A stretch of DNA of 64,000 nt from assembly GCA_021234155.1 (NCBI GenBank), contig JAJEKV010000003.1, positions 11,961,819 to 12,025,818 on the forward strand. Direction: 5' to 3'. Of the stretch, positions 33,381 to 44,580 are shown one piece after another (position 1 is the first letter of the stretch; every line of letters begins with the position of its first letter). This DNA is from Isoetes taiwanensis. Its lineage: Eukaryota; Streptophyta; Lycopodiopsida; Isoetales; Isoetaceae. The position numbers and the translations under genes are program-made. Under the pieces are notes generated by a model. That model was given only the letters and a program-made list of their open reading frames with translations, ran no database searches and was not told the origin of the DNA.

Positions 33381-34127
33381 TACAATATAACATTATAATA
33401 TAGGATATATGCTATATGACATTATATGATATTAGATATATCATGTGACATATCTCATATATAAGCATGGTATATGACATATATCCGAGTTATGGCACAT
33501 GAGAATATGCTATATGACATTACATATACCATATGACATATCTGACTTATGAGACATATGCTATAGGGTGAAAGCATGCTAGGGTGTACCATCTAAAGTT
33601 CTTTTTAGGGAGTGCAAAACTACCCAAAAAAGTACCCAGCACTGGGTACTGGGAACTTCCATAAATGTCTCAATAAACAATAAGTTTGAGAGTTGATTCA
33701 TTCATTTTAGTCTCTAATAGTATTGTTATCCTCTACTACTATAGGTTGACATGTTATTGACCTTCAATTCAAAATCTTTGGATTGATTTTAATGGGAAGA
33801 AAAAATAGAAAGTACCAGTTTTAAAAGTACCCAGTGTAGGTACTTTTGAGGGTTCCAAAAGTGGTACACCGTAGCATGCTTTCACCCTATATGACATTGC
33901 CTATGCCATGTGACACATATTATATATGGCATTACAAAAACATATATACGACTTATGAGACATATGCTATATGACATTGCCTATGCCATGTGACATATAT
34001 TATATATGGCATTAGAAAAACATATATACGACTTATGAGACATATGTTATATGACACTACCTATTCCATGTGACATATCTCATAAATGGCAGTACAAAGT
34101 CATATATATGATGTGGTAGGTGGAGTC
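33381..34127. repeat. 80-bp AT-rich satellite, interrupted by the MITE
   Basis: Units starting TATATGACATTGCC at 33888, 33968 and 34048 have an 80-bp period. Looser copies lie at 33381-33565. Each holds CATGTGACATAT and GACTTATGAGACATATG. The MITE at 33566-33887 sits between units. Confidence 0.8.
33566..33887 (+). mobile_element. MITE copy 1 (322 bp)
   Basis: Terminal inverted repeats start GGGTGAAAGCATGCTA and end TAGCATGCTTTCACCC, extending about 25 bp with one mismatch (AGGGTGTACC versus ACGGTGTACC). A 4-bp duplication TATA flanks it (33562-33565, 33888-33891). The interior is AT-rich without coding capacity and contains GTACCCAG...CTGGGTAC sub-repeats. It is nearly identical, in reverse orientation, to 40985-41307. 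The 4-bp target duplication does not fit Tc1, PIF, hAT or Mutator; Sola-type elements duplicate 4 bp, but assignment is open. Confidence 0.92.
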
Positions 34128-34683
34128 ATGTATGAACCCAAAACAACTAGCATGTGCCCCTGAGGTAGACAAAAACTAAACATGAAGCAACCATAGAACA
34201 CACTCTAAAATCTGGACGGTTCACACGACGACACCCAAGTCTCTAGAAATAAGGGAGCAGCTTATGTCAAATCGATTTCAACCGTTGAATGTGCAAGATC
34301 TACGGCCTAGATAGAGCCAATTTTATTTGGGGCTTTTGATTTGGGCCGTTGGATCTAGGGATTCAATCTTGCCCGTTGATGAAAAGATCATTAAAATTAA
34401 ATGCACCTCAAGAGGTGGCACCACTTTTAACAATGACGTGTCATTTTACAATTTTTGTGGCATTGCACAATAAAAGAGGCCTCTTGTAAAGTGGCTTGGG
34501 GCGTTGGTTAAAAGCTCGTCGAAATTAAATGCGGGGTGGCAAAGGTTTTTTAATTTGAAGCAAACGTGTTAAAAAAAATACGAGGCATCTTCTGTGGTTC
34601 CGGAAATTTCTCAAAAGCAAAAAAGTCCGGACGAAAATGTCAATTCTTCCCCAAGTTTGGCATAAGCGGCCCCCGAGTTTTGG

Positions 34684-35043
34684 ATGCGGTCTCTTCTCGG
34701 CCCCGTAACAGTGTCTTCTGCTTCGATGTGCCTTTTGGATCAACACGGTTATGCAGCCGGGTATGGCTTGCACTTTCAAGACACTCTTAGCCGCTTACAT
34801 GTTCTTCAGCATGGAAACCATCTCAGAGGGACTAGTTTCTCAGTACAGGAGGACCTCTCCCCTCTTCAATTGTGTAACCGTAAGGAGGAGCTCTGCAAGG
34901 TGAGGGCGGCCCGCCTGCAAAAGAAATGGGCAGTGTATAGGGGAGGCGCAGCATTCTTATCTTATCTTATCTTATTATTGTTTTCTGTTATGCTTTGGTC
35001 ACAACTTGGCTTTGCCTCAGTACTCTTGCCGCCAAATAAATGA
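34684..35043 (+). other. Open reading frame, possible exon, unrecognised
   Basis: 119 codons; a true ATG is at 34684. The middle part (HGYAAGYGLHFQDTLSRLH) looks like real protein and the end holds a hydrophobic stretch (residues about 93-112). GCAAG|GTGAGG near 34899 could be a splice donor after residue 72. I recognise no family. Confidence 0.25.
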
Positions 35044-35133
35044 TGGCTATGGTCATCTGATATATCTTGTGTTTTTGCAGATCTACAGAGCTTTTTTCCA
35101 TACCTAGCAAAGAGACAGATCCTAGATCCTAGG

Positions 35134-35394
35134 ATGGCGACTCACTTCATAGAATCAACAAAAGTTTTTTGCATTCTTCTATGCATTTTTGTGGCTATGG
35201 TGGCGATGGCGCAGTTCCTAGGACATCTAGAGCTCCGGCAATCTTCTCTCTGCCAATTTTCATCTGGGCCAAATATGTCGACCCATGTAAATCGGGCTCT
35301 GAGACTCTGTAGGATATGTTCTGGGCCAGATTCTCTTGCTCCAATCCATTCTCTCTGGCAATTTTCATCTGGCCAAATATGGCGACCCATCTGA
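35134..35394 (+). CDS. Candidate small secreted protein (86 aa)
   Basis: ATG in a good context (AGGATGGCG). Residues 1-26 form a textbook signal peptide: a short N-region, the hydrophobic core VFCILLCIFVAMVAMA, then AQ as possible cleavage site. The remainder is about 60 residues with three Cys and includes an imperfect internal repeat (SLCQFSSGP, SLWQFSSGQ) that comes from a DNA duplication. No family recognised; it could be chance in a repeat. Confidence 0.25.
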   Translation: MATHFIESTKVFCILLCIFVAMVAMAQFLGHLELRQSSLCQFSSGPNMSTHVNRALRLCRICSGPDSLAPIHSLWQFSSGQIWRPI

Positions 35395-35425
35395 GACTCT
35401 GTAGGATATGTTCTTCGCCAGATCA
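35249..35425. repeat. Imperfect tandem duplication (about 100 bp)
   Basis: TCTCTCTG-CAATTTTCATCTGG and GAGACTCTGTAGGATATGTTCT each occur twice, at 35249-35324 and 35350-35415. The two copies differ by small deletions. Confidence 0.8.
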
Positions 35426-36467
35426 ATGTATATGTATATTATCGGCCAATGAAAGAAAAAGTTATATATTTTCAAAGGGCTTATTGTGGGAAACATGGGC
35501 CAGCGGATGGTTGCAGCGGCATGCTGAACACGAGCGTGAAGGTATTTTCCAGCATTCTCTGATTCGTTTCTTGCTTCAGTCTAGAATTTGTCCAGTTTTT
35601 GTTGCCTCTGAAGCTTTCTCTTTGTTGCTTTAGCAAGCTCACATGAACTCTGGCCTTAATGCATTTCTATCTTTGTTTTCAAGGTGTTTTTTGGCTGTCT
35701 AGTTCTAAAATGCATTTACAAAATTTAGATTCTAGTATGCAAAACTTTCTAACAGTGCCTACGTATTGCAGGGTCTGTGATCTAAATTTCTAGCATGTTC
35801 AATGGATATGAAATAACTAAATTTTAGGTCCAAAAAGGCTCATGTATACCTGTTGTCTATTTCTTGCTTCCAGATTTATCAGGTGATAAATTAAGATGCA
35901 TTTCATCATCTATGCATTTTGCTTGTTAATTGCTTTAAAGTTGGATGTGCATCCAATTTCATCTCTCATCTTGAGGTCATTTTGTCTGTAGAAGGAAGTG
36001 ATCGCCTGAGCATACTGAAATGAATGGCTATACTTTATTCATTGAGCAATCATAAGCTCTTGAAGTGATATTCAGATTAATCAAACAATGGCCTTTGCTA
36101 CAGACAGTCGGTGGCACATGATTCAATTATTGCCCTGATTGCTAGATTTTATGGTTGAGCATCTAGAAAGGTGATGATAGATGGTATTGATATATGTCAA
36201 ATGCAGCTGAGATCACTTCGGAAACACACTGGTGTAGTTCAACAAGAACCTGTTTTGTTGAAGAAGCATCTGAGATAGAAGTAATTGTAGCAGCAGAGAT
36301 GGCTAGTGCACACAGGTTCATAAGTGCACTACTGAATGGATACCAAACTACTACTACTACTTTAAGGTGCAGTATCTATATGTCCTTTTGCTGCTCTTGC
36401 AGGCATCTGATACATCATAAATATTACGCCCACTTTATTGGCTCCCTAAATTGACTAGAGGAGCCAA
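35426..36467. other. AT-rich region without recognisable genes
   Basis: Short frames only. The longest, on plus at 36194-36454 (86 codons), lacks features that I know. No repeats of note. Confidence 0.35.
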
Positions 36468-37040
36468 GAGGATTCGCTTGAGCGAATCCTCTGGATTCGC
36501 TTCAGCGAATCCTCCTCATGACGTGGTGTCCACGTCCGCCCCAGAGAGGATTCGCTTAAGCGAATCCTCTACCCTAGTAAAAAAAATCGTGTGAAGAAAT
36601 CCAGCGTGTGAAGCCAAATCATGGGAGCAATCTTGGGGGGATTCCCTTAAGCGAATCCCCAAAGGGGGATTCGCTTAAATGAATCCCCCCAATATGCACG
36701 TGCAATGCAAGTTGCTTGGTGGTTGGTGGATGTACTTTTTGCACATGGAGGGGGATTCGCTTAGGGGAATCCCCCCAATATGCACGTAGCCCAGTGCAAT
36801 GCAAGTTGCTTGGTACTTTTTCACATGGAGGGGGACTCGCTTAAGGGAATCCCCCCAATATGCACGTAGCCCAGTGCAGCGCAAGTTGCTTGGTGGATTT
36901 TGCTTGGTGCAAAATCGTGCATGTACTTTTTCACATGGAGGGGGATTCGCTTAGGGGAATCCCCCCAATATGCACGTAGCCCCATGGACTTTTGCACATC
37001 GAGGATCACTTAAGTAGAACGATTCGCTTAAGCGAATCGT
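36468..37040. repeat. Array of nine palindromes with core ATTCGCTTAAGCGAAT
   Basis: Palindromes of 20-26 bp occur at 36468-36491, 36493-36512, 36545-36570, 36637-36660, 36664-36689, 36750-36775, 36830-36855, 36940-36965 and 37019-37040. The core is shared. The outer bases vary but stay paired: GAGG with CCTC, GGGGG with CCCCC, ACG with CGT. Copies 5-8 are parts of a larger tandem unit (80-110 bp) that also holds CCAATATGCACGTAGCCCAG and GCAAGTTGCTTGGT. 36545-36570 and 37019-37040 are perfect palindromes. Confidence 0.9.
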
Positions 37041-37131
37041 TTTACTAGGAGGGCAAGGCCGAAGATGTTATATATAGAAGACCTTCGGCTTGTACACCGA
37101 AGATTCATTGCAGGCTATCGGCTTTCAGGAA

Positions 37132-37367
<236 letters not shown>

Positions 37368-37589
37368 ATGACTTACATGCAGACTCCACAAATTTACGTT
37401 TTGGGATTACGGCGTGACTCAATGGGTCATTCAAATTCGGCCATAGGAGGCACATCTTCTGGTCCTTTTGGAGAACTGGTTGTGGGTCGACTCTTGGCCG
37501 GTCATGATGAGGATCTTGGATTCGATGGAGCAAGCTAGAAAAGAGGCGAGCAAGCATGAAGAGAGGCCCGGCCTAACAAGCTCAAATGA

Positions 37590-38161
37590 TGAAAATTCTT
37601 CAAGGTATGAATGAGTGTTTGTTTTCACTAAAGCATGAGAATTTTGAGTTAAAGCAGCAGATTGTAAACATGGCACCTCAATGTGAGATAGAAAATCCGA
37701 ACTTTAGTGCTCTACATGAACAGGGCAGGGGATTTTAGGAAGCTATAGACATACTCAATGAAAAAATGGAACATTTGAGTGATATGCATGAGAGGGAGAT
37801 TAAAGGGACAACCGAGAGTGCGGGATTGCGGAGGAAGAAAACAAGAATACCATTGACGTGGGTGCAAAATTTTATAGCGAGAAAATATGCGGTGCAAGTG
37901 GATGTTTTGAGGCATATCGGATTGGGAGGAAAGGTGAAGGAACACGTAATATTTTAGTGAAGTGTGCAAGTAAAGAGGGTAAAAACACGGGTCATCTGCG
38001 AAAGCTCATTGCTTAAAGGCCAACGCATTTGGATCAATGATGATCTTACTAAAACTCAATTTGAGCAACGGAAAAGTGATATTTTGAGAATGAAGGAAGC
38101 TAGGGCAGCAGGGAAAAATGCATATTGGAGAGGTGGAAGAGTGGTAATAGATGGGGCATAG
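37590..38161 (+). pseudogene. LINE ORF1 protein, decayed
   Basis: Pieces in changing frames encode a short coiled coil (MNECLFSLKHENFELKQQIV), then LRRKKTRIPLTWVQNFIARK, and finally LLKGQRIWINDDLTKTQFEQ, RKSDILRMKEARAAGK and WRGGRVVIDGA. This last segment is typical of the RNA-binding domain of plant LINE ORF1 or of the stretch that precedes the endonuclease. ORF1 would coat the LINE RNA. Stops at about 37730, 37957 and 38159 interrupt it. Confidence 0.6.
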
Positions 38162-41100
38162 GAAATATCGACCGCCAGGATAGTATGCTGTAACATCAAC
38201 ACATTGAAACATAGCAAGGTATGCACCATGGTGGATTTTTTAGTTGATGTAGATATAATTTTCTTTTTGGAAACTTGTGAACATGAGGAGAAAGGTCTCC
38301 CAAGTATTGCAGGCTTTACTTTGTTGCATTCTGTTTGGAATAAGAAAGGATGGAATCTTAAAGGTTCTGGGGGCATCGCTTATTATGCTCGAATTGAAAT
38401 TGCGCAGACCATATCGGTGTTAAAGCATAAAGCATCCGCACAATTTATTTGGATTGAGGTACCAGGCAAGTATGGTAAGATATATGTGGCAGGTTGTTAT
38501 TTCCCACCAAGGGGTTCTCCTGTTTATAACAAAGAAAATCTAGATAAAATGATCCATTTTTCTATTTGGAACAGGATATTTTGATTTTAAGTCTGACGGG
38601 TGAGATTTTGCTGATGGGTGACTTTAATGGTCGTACTGGGAACCATCAAGCAGCTTTGGTGAGCCCGGATGGGGAAGCAGAATGGTTAGAGATGTTAGAT
38701 AATGATGAGTTGGAGATATCAGGGTGGAATAGGATTTCAGACGACAGTGTGACATGGCCAACTCCACAAGGGTGTCATGTCTTGCATCTGTGCGGTGGTT
38801 TTGAGATGGTGATTTTCAATGGTACAGCTAGATATCCAGGATCTGAAAAAAGAACGTGTAAAAATGCAAGTGTTGTAGATTACATCATTGCTAAACTGTC
38901 TTTTGCTAAACATATTGTTAATTTGACAATTGGAGATGAAAATGAGAATTCTGATCATGTGCCTGTATCCATAGAAATAAGCGTGCAGTGTCAATATAGA
39001 CAACGGAGTGCTCCAAATAAAGGTAAACGGATCTACTTAAAGTATGATAAGGCAGAGGAGTATAGTAAAATGTGTGCGCAAAAAGTCGCCTCCCTTGTTT
39101 GGCCTAATACAGTACAGGAAATGAGTGATGCAATGACTACGATTTTGACTCAATCTGCTGACAGTTGTTTTATTTCTTATCGCCAGCGACAAGGGCTACC
39201 TTGCAATGCATGGTTTGATGTGGAGTGCAAGCAGCAAAGGTTAAAATTTAAGTCAGCACAAGGGGTGAATAAAGTACATGAAAGAAAAGTTTACATTCAA
39301 ATGCTTAAAAGCAAGAAGCGGGCATATCTGCACAATAAGAATAGGAAAATGGTGGAAGAGTTGTTGGCTGAACCTAAAAAATTTTGGAAGAGACTTAAAC
39401 CTGCACAATATAGGGCTGATGGGTTGCATGTTGAGGCTTTGATAGCACATGTGCGGAAGCTATACAATGTGCCTGGGGTTGAGGGTACGATGGTAGAAGA
39501 AGCAGAGGATGTGCTTACTTTTACTATCAATGACATACAGGATGGACTTAATAGGCTTGCTAATGGAAAAGCTGCAGATGCTTGTGGCCTTATGGCTGAA
39601 AATGGGCTGGAGAAGAAGTTGCAAATAAAATGGTAGATATGTTTAATATGCCAGTGAGAGATGGGTTTTCCACGTCTTGGCAGGTGAATAGGGTTGTGCC
39701 ATTGCATAAATCAGGTGATGAAGCCGTTGCAGGAAACTATCGTACCATCATGGTTAGTAGTCTTTATGCGAAACTGTTTGCCTCCATACTTGAGCGCAAG
39801 ATCATTATTTGGACAGAAGAGCATAATGTCAGAGCAGTAGGGCAAGCGGGTTTTAGACCCAAGAAGTCCACCACTGATCATCTGGTTACTCTTCGTACTA
39901 TGATGGATTCGGTAATTGATAAAAGGAAACCTATGTTTGCTACATTTGTAGATTTCAGTAAAGCTTTTGATATGGTGGATAGGCGAAATTTGTGGCGCAG
40001 GGTAAGTGTACTTTATAAGAAAGTACTTGTACAATTATCATTTCCTTTTCTAGGATCATGTGATGAAGTGGTTGAAAGCAATATGGGGGTGAAGCAAGGG
40101 TTTCCTTTGTCATCTACCTTGTTTGGTCTATTTGTAGACCAGCTTGAGGGATGGATACGAGCACATGGAGGAGATGGTACACCTCTGAATGGGTATGTTT
40201 TTCAGCTTTTATTATATGCTGATGATGTGGTGCTGCTTTCTAGGAGCATAGAAGGGATGCAAACACATCTAGACGTGCTTGCAAGATTTTGTGATGCTAT
40301 GGGTATGCGGGTGAATCTGGATAAGACCAAGGCTGTGGTTTTTGGCGCGAATAAGACAGATCATTATATGGGTAAGCAAGTGGAGATTATGGAGAATTAT
40401 AAATATTTAGGCTTGTTTGTAGATAAGAGCCCTAACTGGAATCAAGCTGTTGAACATAGAGTGAATGCTGGCTTAAAGGCATTATATGCCATGCAGAGAA
40501 AGTGTGTGAGTGCTGATATTTGGAATTTTGAAATGAAGCGTATGCTTTATAAAGTGCTTGTGCAGACTGTAGTGCTCTATGGATGTGAAGTTTGGGGGCC
40601 TGGACTTGCTAATGACATATGGAAAAAGGTGGAAAAGATACAAAAGAAGTTCTTCCATACTGAGTTGGGTACTAAAATGCAGACACCCTATGACATGATG
40701 TTAGTAGAGTGCGGGATGATGTCACTTGAGGCTGAAGCTCTCTGCAGACTGTTACGCTATGTGTGCAAGGTTTTGTATGATATGCCAGTCAATAGTTTGC
40801 CCAGACTCGCTCTAGAAGAAACCAGGAATAAAGGATGGTATGCGGATATTACTAAGTGGCTTGTGAAATGGGGGATGAATATTGATGAGTTATGGATGCA
40901 CAAGAAAGATATTGATAGCTGGGTTAAGACGAGTTTTCTAAATAAGTCATGGAGCGTGCCGGCTGTAAAGAAAGAATACTATAAGGGTGAAAGCATGCTA
41001 CGGTGTACCACTTTTGGAACCCTCAAAAGTACCTACACTGGGTACTTTTAAAACTGGTACTTTCTGTTTTTTCTCCCCATTAAAATCAATCCAAAAATTT

Positions 41101-41798
41101 TGAATTGAAGGTGAATAACATGTCAACCTATAGTAGTAGAGGATAACAATACTATTAGAGACTAAAATGAATGAATCAACTCTCATAACTTATTGTTTAT
41201 TGAGACATTTATGGAAGTTCCCAGTACCCAGTGCTGGGTACTTTTTTGGGTAGTTTTGCACTCCCTAAAAAGAACTTTAGATGGTACACCCTAGCATGCT
41301 TTCACCCATAAGGCTCACATGAATCCCTCTTTTCAGGAAGCGCAATATCTCAGGGAACCCATATCAGTGAAGTACAGGCAAGCAATTGCTAGAATCCGGT
41401 TAAGCTCACATCGTCTTGTTGTAGAGGTTGGGAGATGGGCAGACATTGCACATGAATGTAGATGTTGTAAAATATGTGATGCAGGGGTAGTGGAGGATGA
41501 GGCGCATGTTTTGCTCTTTTGTGATGCCTATTCCGATATAAGAGAAAAGTATGGGATTGGTGTTGATTCACTTAGTGATTTTTTTCGGTACCCAAGTTCA
41601 TGTATTGGAGGGTGTATTCTTGAGATTCTTAAGCATAGAGTGGAATGGTTGAAAAGAAAAAATGTGGAGGAGATAGATGTAGAGGAGCCCAGTGGGAGCC
41701 CAGTGTATTATTCTCAGAGGATGCACTGGATGATTTGTTTTATGACTTTGATTGTGAAGTGTAAACGTCTCATAGGCCTGGCGGTCTCGAAGACATAA
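38162..41798 (+). pseudogene. LINE ORF2: endonuclease, reverse transcriptase, zinc finger (MITE-interrupted)
   Basis: Endonuclease (about 38170-39000): VCCNINTLK, FFLETCEHEEKG, MGDFNGRTGN, SVVDYIIAKL and SDHVPVSIEI, i.e. the expected N, E, D-x-N and S-D-H motifs. RT (39630-40600): YRTIMVSSLYAKLFASILE, QAGFRPKKSTTDHL, VDFSKAFDMVDR, GVKQGFPLSSTLFG and LLYADDVVLLS. The C-terminus (41319-41798) has a zinc finger CRCCKICDAG...HVLLFC. Frame changes occur near 38570 and 39625. The MITE at 40985-41307 plus its duplicated ATAA adds 327 bp, a multiple of three, so both sides are in the same frame; the MITE itself introduces a stop near 41050. ORF2 nicks the target and reverse-transcribes the RNA there. 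Confidence 0.88.
40985..41307 (-). mobile_element. MITE copy 2 (323 bp), inside LINE ORF2
   Basis: Same family as 33566-33887 and in reverse orientation relative to it. TIRs are GGGTGAAAGCATGCTA and TAGCATGCTTTCACCC. The target duplication ATAA stands at 40981-40984 and 41308-41311. The two copies differ at only a few positions, so the family was active recently. Confidence 0.93.
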
Positions 41799-41812
41799 TA
41801 ATAAATTTCATT

Positions 41813-42062
<250 letters not shown>

Positions 42063-42142
<80 letters not shown>
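42063..42142. repeat. (CT)40 microsatellite, left flank of element B
   Basis: 80 bp of pure CT. It continues on the other side of element B as (TC)n from 53164, so element B split one microsatellite. Confidence 0.97.
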
Positions 42143-42146
<4 letters not shown>

Positions 42147-42715
42147 AGTCACATGCCTCACAGTGCAGGACTATTCATCTCATCATCGTCGGACCAGGTC
42201 AAGCTCAAGATCCTCCGGTCAACCCGCGGGTCGGACATCCAAGCCTCCCACGAAGACTAAGCGAGGCCACCGGTCAAAGCCTTTGGCGGTCAAAGAGCGC
42301 CCGCTCGGACAAGTGGCGGCCCGTCCACCGCCGTCGTCGGCGTCGGCGTGATTCTAGGCACTTCAAGAGGCACGCCAACATTCACCCAAATCCGGGGCCT
42401 CCTTCGAGTCGGCAGAGATCGGTCAGTGTCTATATTGGGCCCAAGGCCATTGTACTATATATATGAGTAGAGTTAGCTCATAAGTTTTTAGATGAGTTTT
42501 GAGTCTTGTCTCCTTTGAGGTTTTCTCTCTATTCGCGAGCTCATGTATTTTCATCATTGATATCAAGGAAGCTTATCATCTTTCTTTCATTTGTTACATT
42601 CTCTTCTTTTTTTTCTCTTTTCGGCCAAATCCGTGACATAGTCCCCGGACTCTCTGTTAGATCCACGGGTCCTCACAGGTGTCTTCGAGGAGTTCCCGAA
42701 CCCGGACCCCAAACA
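42143..42715 (+). repeat. 5' LTR of element B
   Basis: Starts TGTTAGTCACATGCC, ends CCCCAAACA. It aligns throughout with 52585-53163 and with the LTR of element A but differs by many one- to three-base indels in GC-rich spots. Confidence 0.92.
42456..42464 (+). promoter_or_regulatory. LTR TATA box of element B, 5' copy
   Basis: TATATATAT in the context TTGTACTATATATATGAGTAG minus its first base; the same position as in element A. Confidence 0.55.
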
Positions 42716-42767
42716 ACATCGCCCGGCTGCCGAGGTCGATTTTCTCCTACTTTCTTACATAGCCATA

Positions 42768-44580
42768 ATGCGTCAGCAATTTCCGCCCGAGGAAGAACTC
42801 CTTTCTCGAGGCGGCATCTGGCAGGAAGCGCCATCGGTGTCGGGGAAGCTGTTAGCGACATGTATGGATCTGCTTATGACATAGAGGCCATCTTGGTCTA
42901 GGGCTCGGTCGCGCCACCCACCCCTCGTGTCGATCTGTCCAGGTTCCCGCCCAAAGCGTGCAAACATTGCTCACAACCTCAGGTCCCTCATCATTATCGG
43001 GGGCCTTATCTCGGCTCAACCTTCTCAACCGTACTTTCATACCCACGAACATGCCTACATCCATCATTCTTGAGGCCATCGCCCACTTCGCCGCCAACCA
43101 TCATCTCCCGGGTGGAGCCGGCTATCCACATGTCTCGCTTCGCTTGCCGGAATATCCTTTCCCTCGTTTCCCCTTTGCTCTTCACGTTTTACAACCTTAC
43201 GGATCTCAAAACCAATGCTCGGCTGCCGGTTTCTCAACCCATGATCACCCCTTCGCCGGGTCCGTCGGGCACAATGCCAAATCCACCTCAACCTCAATAT
43301 TCTCACTATCTGTTCGATCCAGCCCAACACTTTCCCATCTACCTTTCGGACTCTGAAGCTGACTTATCCCACCTTTGGCAACCACGAAGGCAAACCGTTA
43401 GACCAAAGTGCTCGGGGCCCACATGGAAGAATTTGAGGCTCTAGGCTGTCCTAAATGGGCGCGCGCAACCTCAACTGAAATTTCACATCTTTTCCACCAC
43501 CTTTGCGTGGCTCTCCTCATCAATGGCTCATGTCCAACAAAAGCCATTGGAAACAAGATCTGGTCGAAATGCGCCTTTGCTTTTACGTCTCATTCACGGG
43601 ACCACGGATGATGATCAACTTCATCTCAAGCAACTCAATGAACTTCAACAAGAGCCCGCGAGTCTGCGGGGATTTTGCGGATCGACTTCACATTACGCTT
43701 TCGATGTAAGCTCAAGGTACCCTACCGCGAGCGCAGTTTTGGTGCGGTTTCTCCAAGGACTTCCTCACGCTATTCGACTCATGGTGAATACTGCGTCCAA
43801 AAACTTTGGGCGGGCTATCGTTCTGTCAATCACTCCGTCAATGTTTCCTCCGTGGCTCTTCAAGAGCTCCCGTTCATTCCACCCGTCATGGTTCCACAAG
43901 CGGTACATTCAGCCTCAACACGCTAATCCACAGCGCGATCAAATCTGGTGCCATATTTGCAAATATCAAGGCCATTTGGCCAATGAGTGCAACTCCACCA
44001 ATGGCCCGCCTCATTGCAAGCGATGCAACATGTGCAATCATGCCGCGGAAGAGTGCACTCTCATCCCATCCCGTTCCGCAACAAAATGGTTTATCAAGTA
44101 CAAACCACACCTCGGTCCCCAAACGCACTATCGGCCAGCCACCTCTTGGTGCGCCCCGCATAACTCTATCGACCGCCCGGGACCAACCACGGGGATCCAA
44201 CCAGCGTCCTCCTTTTGATCCTTCTAAAGCTCGGTGCTATCAGCTTTGTCAAGAATGGGGTCATACCACCACGGCGTGCCCTCAACTTCCACAAGTTCAG
44301 GTCCGGCTTCACGGCACAAATCAAACCACATCGGTCCGCCTCACGGCTTACCAACTCACGGCTTGCTAATGGCAAACAAGGCCAGCGACGGTTCTCAAGA
44401 AGCCCCCAAAAGCCCTCGGCAATCACGCTATCAACCAGCTCCGGCAAATCAACCTCGGTTTGGATCAACAAGCCCAAGAGGAAATTTTTCGGGCACTTAA
44501 TCCTCCCGTCCGGTAGTCAAATTGGGTTGGTCTAGTTTCCGCCCGGACCAAGGCATCCGTCCCTTGACTATTATTGAGGA
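42768..44580 (+). pseudogene. gag: Element B gag
   Basis: The ATG at 42768 corresponds to that of A at 3695. The conserved CDMYGSAYDIE segment, the capsid region and the knuckles CHICKYQGHLANEC (intact here, unlike A) and CKRCNMCNHAAEEC are visible, the latter pair in one frame at 43523-44218. The third knuckle is damaged by an inserted Leu codon region (CYQLCQEWGH). Many frame breaks; not functional as written. Confidence 0.8.

Larger units (their letters stand above)
30020..34560. mobile_element. Long-TIR, Pack-MULE-like element carrying a host gene fragment
   Basis: Both ends share inverted sequence over roughly 300 bp. Left (30020-30320) and right (34240-34560, reversed) both contain GCCAC near the tip, GTGCCACCTC, GCACATTC-ACGG, ATCGATTT and CCTTATTTCTAGAGA in the same order. 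The identity is high near the inner end and patchy outwards, so exact tips and target duplication are uncertain. Inside are TATGACATAT-rich satellite DNA near both ends, a decayed PIP5K fragment, a MITE and no transposase. Long TIRs around a host gene fragment fit a non-autonomous Mutator-type (Pack-MULE) element. Confidence 0.55.

Noticed and set aside
36468-37040. CRISPR-like repeat array
   Set aside because: The repeats are palindromes of varying length with irregular, partly repeated spacers, in a plant transposon context, with no cas genes.
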